A DNA stretch of 64,000 nt from Geosmithia putterillii. Taxonomy: Eukaryota > Ascomycota > Sordariomycetes > Hypocreales > Bionectriaceae. The stretch is from the NCBI GenBank assembly GCA_900188575.1, contig FYEU01000305.1:1-64000 (forward strand), written 5' to 3'. The position numbers and the translations under genes are program-made. Below, one piece after another: positions 53,794 through 64,000 of the stretch; position 1 is the stretch's first letter; the number at the start of each line of letters is the position of its first letter. The notes below the pieces were generated by a model. The model was not told the DNA's origin. It saw nothing but the letters and a program-made list of their open reading frames with translations, and ran no database searches.

Positions 53794-56700
53794 ATGGACG
53801 CCCTTGGCGAGCAAAAGGTGCTCTTCCATAGCACCGGCTCGTTCACGGGCTATCGGCCTCTGCGGCAGCTCGGCAGCGACTACCTCGAGGCTACCGCCAG
53901 CTTCAAGCAGCCCCTCTGCGGCAACAGTGAGGGCTGGGGTCCGCTCAGCCCCTTCCGCTACGACTTCACGCCCTGCTTCATCGATGTCTGGATCGCCATT
54001 GTCGCTGTCGGTGGGCTGGTCCTCGGTGCTGGTTCCATCTGGCTTCTCAAGAAGCAGAAGCCCCAGGTGGCTGATATTAAGAATGCCCGGTTCTGGGTGA
54101 AGCAGGTACGTCGCGCCCCAAGGTGGCCTATCCACAGAGAGAGGAAAGAAAGAACCCGAGCCACAGAGATGGAGGGAGTGAGGCAAAGAACGAGAGAGAC
54201 CTTCGGTAGCTGACAAACATTCCCGGCAATAGTCCCTCCTGGCCGTCGTCATCGCCGACGTCGTCGCCCAACTCGTCCTACAAATCGTCAGCTACGGCTC
54301 CATCGCCTTCGGTGACTTCCGCACCTGGACCACCATCCTGACGATTGCCTCGCTTGGCGTTATATTCTCGATTCAATGGCTGGAGGAGTCGCGCATGCGC
54401 CACGCGCACGGCGTCGTCCTATTCTACTGGCTGCTGCTCCTGATCGCGTCGGCCATCAAGCTGCGCTCGCTCGTGTCGCAACAGCTCTACGCCAGCAACT
54501 TGCCCTACTTTGCCGTCTACTGCGCCGGCTTCGGCCTCAGCCTGGCTGAGTTCCTAGTCGAGTGGCTCTGGCCGCGTACCCTGGGATCCGATGCTTACAC
54601 GGCCATCGAGGACGACGACGGCGACGAATGCCCCGTTGAGTACGCCACCATCTTCTCGCGTTTGGCGTTTGACTGGATGACACCTATGATGCGCCAGGGC
54701 TACAAGGTGTTCCTCACCGAGGCCGACCTCTGGGGGCTCGCCAAGGCGGACCAGACCAAGAACACGTACGCGTCCTTTAGCGAGGCATGGGAGCACGAGC
54801 TCAAGCACCGTCCGGGCAAGCCGTCGCTGTGGATCGTCATGGTCCGCGCCTACGGCTGGCCGTACTTCGTGGCCGCCATCTTCAAGGTGGGCAACGACGT
54901 GTCGCAGTACATCCAGCCCCAGCTTCTGCGCCTGCTCATCGCCTTTGTGGCCTCATACTCGGGCAGCATTGGTGTCATCGAGCAGCCCATCATCAAGGGT
55001 GCCGCCATCGCCCTCGCCATGTTCGCCTGCGCCTTCTTCCAGACTGTCATGGTGCACCAGTACTTCCAGCGCTCCTTCGAGACGGGCATGCGCATCAAGG
55101 GCGGCCTCGCCTCGGCCATCTACCGCAAAGCCCTCCGCCTCTCCAACGAGGGCCGCTCCTCCAAGACGACGGGCGACATTGTCAACTACATGGCTGTCGA
55201 CGCCCAGCGTCTGCAGGACCTGACCCAGTTCGCCCAGCAGGCCTGGTCCTCGCCGCTGCAGATCATCATCTGCATGGTGTCGCTCTACAACCTCGTCGGC
55301 TGGTCCATGATGGCCGGTATCGTCGTCATGATTGTCATGATGCCCATCCAGGGCCTGACCGCCAAGCTCATGAAGAACATGCAGAAGAGCCAGATGAAGA
55401 ACAAGGATGCCCGCAGCCGCCTCATCAACGAGATCATCAACAACATGAAGGCCATCAAGCTCTACGCCTGGGGCAGCGCCTTCATGAACAAGCTCAACCA
55501 CGTCCGCAACGAGCAGGAGCTCAAGAACCTCCGCAAGATTGGCGCCACCCAGGCCATTGCCAACTTCACCTGGTCCACCGCCCCCTTCTTCGTCTCCTGC
55601 TCGACCTTTACCGCCTTCGTCCTTACCCAGGACAGGCCGCTGACGACAGAGATCATCTTCCCCTGCCTGGCCCTCTTCAACCTCCTGACCTTCCCCCTCG
55701 CCGTCCTGCCCATGGTCATCTCGGCCCTGGTCGAGGCCAGCGTGGCCGTCAACCGCATCACCAGCTTCCTCACCGCCGAGGAGCTGCAGTCCAACGCCGT
55801 CACCTTCAAGCCCGCCCCCAAGGAGATGGGCGAGGAGACGGTCATTGTCCGCGACGGATCCTTCTCGTGGAACCGCCACGAGGACAAGCGTGTGCTTGAG
55901 GACATTGACTTCACCGCCTACAAGGGCGAGCTGACGTGCATCGTCGGCAGCGTCGGTTCCGGCAAGTCATCGCTGCTTCAGAGCATCCTGGGTGACCTGT
56001 GGAAGGAGAAGGGTACGGTCGAGGTGCGCGGCACCGTCGCCTACGCCTCGCAGCAGACGTGGATCCTCAACGCCTCGGTCAAGGAGAACATTGTGTTTGG
56101 CTACCGCTACGACTCAGACTTTTACGAGCGCACCATCAAGGCTTGTGCCCTCACCGACGACTTCGCCCAGCTGCCCGACGGCGACGAGACCATTGTCGGC
56201 GAGCGCGGCATCTCTCTCAGCGGTGGCCAAAAGGCCCGCGTCTCCCTCGCCCGTGCCGTCTACGCCCGCGCCGACATTCTCCTTCTCGACGACATCCTCT
56301 CGGCCGTCGACTCCCACGTCGGCAAGCACATCACCGAGCACGTCCTGGGCCCCCGCGGTCTCCTGTCTACCAAGACGCGCATCCTCGCCACCAACGCCAT
56401 CGCCGTCCTCCAGCAGTCGAGCTACGTCACCCTGCTCAAGGATGGCAAGGTCTACGAGAGGGGCACGTACCGCCAGCTGGCCGCCATGAAGGGCGCCGTC
56501 GCAGAGCTCCTCCGCCACGCCGGCCACGAAAGCAGCAGCGGCAGCTCCTCGGGCGCCACCAGCGAAACCTCGACCGTCATCGACCACCCCGTCGGCACCA
56601 CCACGCAGACCAAGGAGGAGGCTGAGGAGGGCGAAGAGCGCGTCCCCGAGATGGAGCCCATCAAGACTACTTCAGGTACCACTACAGCCACCGGCGTCGA

Positions 56701-58881
56701 CAAGAAGGCCCGCTCCGGCAGCATGGCCACCCTGCGCCGCGCTAGCACCGCCAGCTTCCGGGGTCCCCGCGGCAAGCTGTCCGACGAGGAGGTCGCCGCT
56801 GGCGGCCCCCGGTCCCGCCAAAACAAGGAATTCGTCGAGCAGGGCAAGGTCAAGTGGAGTGTGTACGCCGAGTATGCGCGCGAGAACAATGTCTTTGCCG
56901 TGGCCATCTACCTCTTCACGCTGCTGGCCTCGCAGGCCGCCAACATGGGCGGATCCGTCTGGCTCAAGGAGTGGTCTGAGCACAACCAGGAGAACGGAAC
57001 CAACAGCCGTGTCGGCATGTACATTGGTATCTACTTTGCGTTTGGTATTGGGTCGTCGCTCCTGACGGTGATTCAGACGTTGGTCCTTTGGATTTTCTGC
57101 TCTATCGAGGTATGTCGCCCCGATGCTACGATGATGGATGATGTTTTTTTTTGTTTAACTGTAATGCTGACCCCTTACTAGGCCTCTCGCAAGTTCCACG
57201 AGCGCATGGCCAACGCCATCTTCCGCGCGCCCATGTCCTTCTTCGACACGACGCCCACAGGCCGAATCTTGAACCGCTTCTCCAGCGACATCTACAAGAT
57301 TGATGAGGTGCTGGCCCGCACGTTCAACCAGCTGCTGGTGTCGACGGCGCGGTCGCTGTTCACACTCGTGGTCATCTCGGTGTCAACTCCGGCGTTCATA
57401 GCGCTCATCGTCCCTCTTGCGGCAGCATACTACTGGATCCAGCGATACTACCTGCGCACGTCGCGCGAGCTGAAGCGTCTGGACAGCGTGAGCCGCAGCC
57501 CGATCTACGCGCACTTCCAGGAGTCTCTGGGTGGAGTGTCGACGATCCGTGCGTACCGACAGCAGGCGCGGTTCGAGTTGGACAACGAGTGGCGCGTGGA
57601 CGCCAACCTCCGGGCGTACTTCCCGTCTGTGAGCGCGAACCGCTGGCTGGCGATGCGTCTCGAGGTCATCGGTGCGCTCGTCATCCTCGCGGCCGCCGGC
57701 TTCTCCGTCATCTCGGTGGCCAACCACAGCGGGCTCAGCGCCGGCCTAGTCGGTCTGGCCATGTCGTACGCCCTGCAGATCACGACGGCGCTCAACTGGA
57801 TCGTCCGCCAGACGGTCGAGGTCGAGACCAACATTGTCGCCGTCGAGCGCGTCCTCGAGTACGCCCGACTGCCCAGCGAGGCCGCCGAGGTGGTGCCCGA
57901 CCACCGCCCGCCCGTGGCCTGGCCCGCCCGCGGTGAGGTCGACTTTGTCAACTACTCGACCCGCTACCGCGAGGGGCTCGACCTGGTCCTCAAGAACGTC
58001 AGCCTCGACATCAAGTCGCACGAGAAGATTGGCGTCGTCGGCCGCACCGGCGCCGGCAAGTCCTCCCTCACCCTCGCCCTCTTCCGTCTCATCGAGCCGG
58101 CCACGGGCCACATCGCCATCGACGCCCTCGACACCTCGGCCATTGGCCTTCTCGACCTGCGCAGGCGTCTGGCCATTATTCCCCAGGACGCCGCCCTGTT
58201 CGAGGGCACAGTCAGGGATAACCTCGACCCTGCGCATCTGCGCGACGACACGGAGCTGTGGAGTGTTCTAGGTAGGCACACATCCGTCACTATCAATTGT
58301 AACCAAGACTAACACGCACCCTTTAGAACACGCCCGTCTCAAGGACCACGTCGTCAGCATGGGCGACGGACTCGACTCCAAGATTAACGAAGGAGGTAAG
58401 CACACACATACACTCTGTCATGTCTACGTTGAGTTCATTTTACTGACCGCACCGCACCACAGGCTCCAACCTCTCCCAGGGTCAACGCCAACTGGTCAAC
58501 CTGGCCCGCGCGATGCTCACCCCGTCCAACATCCTGGTCCTCGACGAAGCCACCGCAGCAGTGGACATCCAGACCGACACCATGGTCCAGCGCACCCTGC
58601 GCTCCCCCCTGTTCGCCAACCGCACCATCATCACGGTGGCCCACCGGCTCAACACCATCCTCGACAGCGACCGCGTCGTCGTCCTCGACAAGGGCGAGGT
58701 CGCCGAGTTTGACTCCCCCGCCGCGCTGTACAAGAAGCAGGGTCTGTTTTACAATCTCATGAAGCAGGCTGGTCTTGAGCTGGAGTCCACACAGTCCCAA
58801 AATCAGTCTGTGCAGGAGGACCAGCCCCAAGACCAGTCTCAGTCCCAGGACGGTCAGGACCAGGACCAGGACCAGCAATAG
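53794..58881 (+). CDS. ABCC (MRP) transporter, YCF1-like vacuolar conjugate/metal pump
   Basis: Five exons: 53794-54105, 54233-57109, 57182-58271, 58327-58395, 58463-58881. All phases agree and the product is about 1,588 aa. An N-terminal TMD0 (five spans in roughly the first 200 residues) is followed by the L0 linker and TMD1. NBD1 has Walker A GSVGSGKS, signature LSGGQ and Walker B ILLLDD. An acidic linker with LRRASTAS (Ser942) precedes TMD2. NBD2 has Walker A GRTGAGKS, signature LSQGQ and Walker B ILVLDE. The C-tail is Gln/Asp-rich (QDQDQDQQ). Family members move glutathione conjugates and metals into the vacuole (YCF1, 1,515 aa). The RRAS site parallels the regulated R-region of Ycf1. 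Substrate inferred only. Confidence 0.93.
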
Positions 58882-59302
58882 GTTTTGCTCTGGCCTGTAC
58901 CTGTGCCTGTGCCTGTGGGTGTGGCTAGACCTGTAGATGAATAGATAGTGGGTGTGTAGCATGTATATTGATCGCCTGTGGCCCCGCGTGGCTTGCAGGC
59001 AAACAAACTTGTCGGAATGGCAAACAATCAAAAGTACAAAGTATTTCCATCTTGTGGATCATTATGCTGTGCATCGTGACAGGCGGGCTTGAAGCATTCA
59101 TATAATAGGATGCCCCCCAGCAAGCATGCTTGAGGACAAGACATATTGACAACAGAGCAGCTCATTCTCAGAGTAACAGCGTACTGTACTCTAGATGCAA
59201 TCAACGAATAAGATGCGCAGATGCATGCACACCAGCCGTGTCACACGCGTACTGCCTACTGCACCGTACCGCACCATACCGTACTACAGCCCCCACCCCA
59301 TG

Positions 59303-59331
59303 CACCCGCACCCGCACCCGCACCCGCCGCG
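59303..59331 (+). repeat. (CACCCG)n run
   Basis: About four tandem GCACCC/CACCCG units downstream of the ABC transporter. Confidence 0.85.
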
Positions 59332-61494
59332 ACGGACAGAGTGCAGCATTCCATGGACCATGGTAGTGGCCATGATCCATGGCCAGTGCCAGCCAAGCCA
59401 GTTCACGCACTCATAGAGGGTCAGCACTCCGTACCAGGGACCCTGCCTGTGGACCGCACCGGACCGCGCACCGCGTATGTACGAGGTATGTACGAGTGTA
59501 TGCGCCGTGACATGCCACACCCCTTCTGCGTCTGCCTATAGCCTATGGTCTATGGCCCAGGTATGGCTGGCCAAGCCATCCCACGTAGCAACCCGAGTAC
59601 AAGGCCGTGGGAGTGCCACGGGACGCCACGGGACCACCTCCTGCCGTGCTGGTTGGCCGTGGGTGTGTGTGGGAGAAAACGCTCCGTATACTCTGTGCTC
59701 TGCACGGATAGGATACTTGTGCTCTCTCTCGAGCCTATCGACCGACCGTTGATGTGCTCGTGCTTTGCGTCCCTTGATGCGCTTTTGCGTGCGGTGGCTA
59801 AAAACTATTGCTTTGATGCCTTCGCGGGGCCGTGTTGGCAAGTTGTAATCAACAGGACCTGGTTCAGGCAATGAATGACCGTCTGTCGCTGCTGTCTTCT
59901 GCCATGTCTTGAAATCAGACCTTCTAGACTCCTGTCTCGGCTAGTTTCACTTCACCCCAGGGACCTTTTTTCCTCTCCGGGGCTTCTTGGCTTCTTGGCT
60001 CCTTGGCTTGAGTCTTGAGTCTTGAGTCTTGACCAGATCTCTATGTGGTACGAGACGTGGATGGATCGAGGAGGGAGGATGATGCAGAAAGCTGGGGTTT
60101 TGTGGTCTGCCCTGCTGTGCCCTGCTGTGCCCTACTGTACTATGCAGTACTGTGCTCTTCTCGCACCCCATCATAGGTAGTCCATACAGCATGTACGACG
60201 CACGCTTGCTGTGTGTTTGCCCTTTGCATCATGCGCTGTCCTTGTCCCTATCACACAGCGCACGCGCACGCACGCACGCAGCATGCTGTACTGCAGCAGT
60301 GGCAGTGTACGAAGCACGAAGAAATAGTGCTCGCTCGCACCGTACTGCATACCTGTACTCCGTACATGGAGGCAAGGCAAGGCAAGGCAAACAGGCAGGC
60401 TATGCGCAAGAGGAAGCTGGCAGCCGTGTGCCCAATCGCATGCTCGGGCTGGGGGCGTCGCTCGCGACACTGAAACGGCGCTGCCCGGATTCCCGGGGAA
60501 GAGAAGGAAAGAAAAAGAAAGGAAGCATGAGGAGAGGAGGAGGAAAAAGAAACGAGATGTTAGTGCCATGCAAGTCAGCGTGCGCGCGCTCGCAGTCAAC
60601 GTCCAACGTTGCGCAAGCAAGCCTCGAATGTTTCATATCGCGGCCAGAGCGCGAAGGTACTCCGTAATACAGTCGAGTTGAATTGCTGTTCAGAGGCATA
60701 TAGGGCAGGCAAAGGTAAACCTGATTTGATCTGTGCCGGCCACGACGACAAGTTGCTGGGAAGCCGGCCGCCGCGGGCGCCTCAATCCGTTGCTTCTCGG
60801 GTCGCGGTGGGTGTCGAGGGGTGCATCTCGATTTCTCATGTGTCATGTGTGCGCCACTTGGCGTGTCCATGTCTATCTGGCCAGCAGCAGCCAAGGCCGA
60901 TTCTCGCCCCTAACATGATGCAGCACCAGATGACCTCGATCAATCGCGCCTTGGTTCTTGGTTCTGGTCTGTCAGCACAGGTGAGAGAAAAAATAAAGAC
61001 GGCGAGCGCCAAACAGGAGAGACCAAGGATGCAACTCACTGCGTCCAATGTGTTCAAGACCGTCCGATGACCCCCGCCCGAGATTATGCAAGGTCGTGGC
61101 GATCCGTCATGCGCTCTTGCCAATGCCGAGATCGCATGCCGCCATTTCACTAGTACTGCCTAGTAATAGTCAGTCGGGAGGGGGCCAATATGAGTTATCA
61201 CGAGAATCGATCTCGCCGGGAGGAAAATGACATGTTCTTTTCTCAACACGCAAGGAGCGAGATGGATACCTGTAGGTAATAGTAGAGAGCGAGAGGGAAA
61301 AAGACGCAAATGGAGCCTCTCATCTCTTTGCTCGCCTTGGATATCCGCTCCTCATCAACTTCAGGAGTCAGAACAGGGAGGCTTGACGGATGCAATCAAG
61401 ACGGTTCATGCAGAATCCAACAATCTCTCTGCATTTCCCAGTTACTGGCCTGTCCTTTTCGGGGCACCAGCAGCCTGCGTGCACTAGTGCCGCG

Positions 61495-61535
61495 GTCGTG
61501 TGTCGTGTGTCGTGTGTCGTGTGTCGTGTGTCGTG
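61495..61535 (+). repeat. (TGTCGTG)n tandem repeat
   Basis: About five exact copies of the 7-base unit TGTCGTG plus a partial copy. Confidence 0.9.
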
Positions 61536-63748
61536 GAAGCCATCTCGTTCGTCTCGCTGGGTTTCACTGCACCAATGGCCTGATGTCTGTCCTTGGAGTT
61601 TCGTGCCTCGATCCTTCCTCCAAGTCGCCCTATCAGGGCATCAGGATCTGTCCGACACAAGTTTTGCTGGTGGCTCCAACCTGTAGTGCCATGCACTCGA
61701 AACGTGAGTACCCTGTGCCGCTCATGGCGATCCCGCCATTGTTTCAAGCCATTGATCCAGACGACACGCTCAAACTCTCCGATCCCGACGCCAGAGACGC
61801 GAGGCTGCAAATCGTCCCTCCCAGGTCGCTGGCCACACGGACTCGGACACCGGTCTCTCTTCTCTCTCGGGTGAGTCTCGGGTGAGCAGACAGACAGCGA
61901 CCGAGCCGTCCGTGGAGCTTGTCCTAGGCAGCCTATTGTCAGTGGTCGCTGCCGTCCGGTGAAGGGAGGTCTAGAATGGCTGGGTGTGACCATGTGCTGC
62001 CATGGCTGTCACCCTCAAGCTTGAATGTATAGTAATCATGACAGCCAGAGTTTAAGACCGTGTTATGATACTGGTGAATTGAGCCGCAACAATGACCAAG
62101 AACGTCAGACATGGTAAAATCACATGTCCCGACTATCGGCAGCCACCCTACGTTCCGACGGCTGAATTCATCTAGAGCAGGTCATCTCGTACATAGAGCA
62201 AAGAGCAGAGTAGAGTAGTGCACTCGTACGACTACGCTTAATGTTCGTGTCATGGTCGTGAGCAGGGTAGGTCGACGACGGCTTCTTGTCTTGTTGTCTC
62301 GAGAAAACAATGCCCTCGTACTGCCTACTGCTTCTGGCTCAAGCCGCAGCGCAGGGGTTGACAGACCTGGCAGACCTGGCAGAACTCTGCAGACCCCATC
62401 CATCAGCGCCTGACCAGCACATCAGCATTGATACCAAAATAAAAGCTCTCGCCAGTGTCAATGCTTCCATGATACGAGTCGTGCTCTCGCAGCCCGTCGC
62501 AAATACCAGCATGTCAACATGTCAACATGGAGTCAACAGTTGGTAATAATAGTAGTTTGCGGCTGGGTCCACGGACGGCGCTACCAATAGCGGCCCACCA
62601 CTGCCCACATTCAACACAACTCTTCTTCTGTCGTGGCTGTTGCGTCAATTGCCTGCCGTGTCTTGGACCGCCTAGTCGGGTCTTTTTCTCTGTCCGCGGC
62701 CACTGGCTGTCACTGACAGTCAGTGACTGGCAAGTCATTGAAGCCACACTGGTCGAGGTATTAGTCAAGCAATAATAACAAAGAAGCGTTATTACCTTGG
62801 TCCTTGGCTGCTTGGCATTGAAATGTATACATACCCAATACCCAATCCGAATGCTGCAAGTACGAGGACCATGGCCGTGCCCCGTACGTCGTACTCGTAC
62901 TCGTAGTGACTGCACTCTGTACGGAGTAGACTGACAGTCGAGTGCAGGTAGGCGTATGCTCGCGTCTGTCCGAACTCCGAGATGCAGTCACCGCCCACTG
63001 CCTGTACGAGTAGGCAGTACAACCACCAAAAGAGAACCCAAGGGTGCTCTTTCTGGCAAAGGCAAGGAAGATACCGCCCTCCTCGGGTAGCAGCGCGGTC
63101 GGTACCATGTCAGGTAAACACTTGGCGTACAGTAGCGACGGGGCGGATCAGCGGGGCCATGGCGCAAGTACGGGTACGGGTTCGGGCAGTTGTGCTCGTC
63201 CCTGTGCCTCCCTGGCGTGCCTTGGTTGCTTGGCTTGGTCCTTGGTCCCCGGGTGCCATCATGTCGAGTACAAGTATGTACATGTACGGCGTATGCCTGA
63301 ATAGCGTACGGAGACGGAGTAACCGAGACGTGATGAGAAGAGGTCGTAATCTTGGAAACAATTCAATACATTTAGCCGGGCCATCTAGTCGCTGCACCAT
63401 GGCAAAAGAGGCTTCATTGTGTTGTCATGGCGGCGGCCATGGCAATACACTACCGTCAGCTCCGACCGAGTATCTGGCCTGTAATACCGCAAAAAATCAA
63501 CGCCCGTAATAACGGTAACGCCAAAAGGCAGAGAAAAGAAGGTGAACGAGTCCTATCAACTCGGTAGAGAGGACAAGGGGGTGTGGGGAGGGGCAGAACA
63601 AGGACACACTAAATGCAGTGTCCCCACTGTACGACGAGGGGCAATTGGCGGGACGCAAGTCTGTGTGCATCAACGGGCCCAGGCGGCTGGGATCATGATG
63701 GGCGAGGCTACGCTGCAGATTGCGCTGTGGCCGTGTCGACTTGTCGTG

Positions 63749-63786
63749 CTCTGCTCTGTGCTCTGCTCTGTGCTCTGCGCTCTGTT
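63749..63786 (+). repeat. (TGCTCTGCTCTG)n-type tandem repeat
   Basis: TGCTCTG and TGCTCTGCTCTG units repeated about three times within a non-coding stretch. Confidence 0.85.
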
Positions 63787-64000
63787 GTCTGTGCTCGACC
63801 TCGTGGCGTACAGGATGATGATGCCACCGCGTCCAGGTGCTTCGTAAAGAGATTGAGAGATTGAGAGGCTATGCCTCCGGACTAGGCCATCTTACTCGTA
63901 AGTTGTAACATCCAACTTACCAGGACAGTGGTCAATGATATACAGGTGGGCCGAGTTGCTGTGAATTGGTCAATCATGGATGATAATACTCGTCGCTTGT

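Larger units (their letters stand above)
58882..64000. other. 5.1-kb stretch with no supported gene
   Basis: Both strands carry only short, overlapping, composition-biased frames. No splice-linked model, tRNA or conserved family was found. It contains several simple repeats (separate entries) and TACTCCGTA-type words at 60356-60364, 60658-60666 and 62920-62928. Confidence 0.5.

Noticed and set aside
61484..61993. Minus-strand 169-codon frame at the right edge
   Set aside because: Its end is encoded by the (TGTCGTG)n repeat and the rest is Arg/Pro/His-biased; it looks like chance.
1..64000. tRNA, rRNA, CRISPR arrays and telomere repeats
   Set aside because: I looked for TTCGA-type T-arms, direct-repeat arrays with regular spacers and TTAGGG runs; none formed a credible feature. 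A covariance-model search would be decisive for tRNAs.

Overview
The window reads as nuclear DNA of a filamentous ascomycete, most likely a sordariomycete and plausibly Hypocreales. Genes are GC-rich and broken by short introns (about 42-330 bp, mostly 57-128 bp) with GTAAGT/GTATGT-type donors, CTAAC or CTGAC branch sites and CAG/TAG acceptors. The gene set is typical of these fungi: an INSIG protein, a fungal NLR, a RING-LON (CrgA-like) protein, TTI1, a single-LysM protein and an ABCC pump. The order is inferred from gene content only.

Layout. 1-6392 is the 5' part (on the minus strand) of an apparently intact Ty3/gypsy retrotransposon: pol, an 830-residue gag and one LTR. The gag/pol junction carries a -1 frameshift signal, and an inverted repeat fits Tf1/sushi-type self-priming. 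6.4-11.6 kb is gene-poor with a possible gene relic. 11.6-16.1 kb is a lipase/NACHT/ankyrin NLR. 17.4-18.2 kb is a three-exon Cys-rich gene of unknown function. 18.9-28.5 kb holds MAK11, INSIG, a small unknown gene and the RING-LON gene. 29.3-41 kb holds a charged low-complexity protein, a doubtful small gene, dephospho-CoA kinase, an unknown multi-exon gene, TIM23 and a PQ-loop transporter. 41.8-51.5 kb holds NPY1, TTI1, a DUF1749 hydrolase, a membrane protein, the LysM protein and a GNAT. 53.8-58.9 kb is a YCF1-like ABCC transporter. 58.9-64 kb has no gene I can support.

Most genes are independent housekeeping units: ribosome assembly (MAK11), CoA synthesis (coaE/CAB5), mitochondrial import (TIM23), sterol sensing (INSIG), PIKK assembly (TTI1), NADH turnover (NPY1) and vacuolar transport (PQ-loop, ABCC). 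They do not form an obvious biosynthetic cluster. The accessory material is the retroelement, the NLR, the Cys-rich gene, the LysM gene and the gene-poor stretches. These stretches carry a recurring TACGGAGTA/TACTCCGTA motif and two copies of a 47-bp bipartite GC-rich repeat.

All exon models were built by hand from reading frame, splice signals and phase consistency. None is supported by transcripts or database searches.
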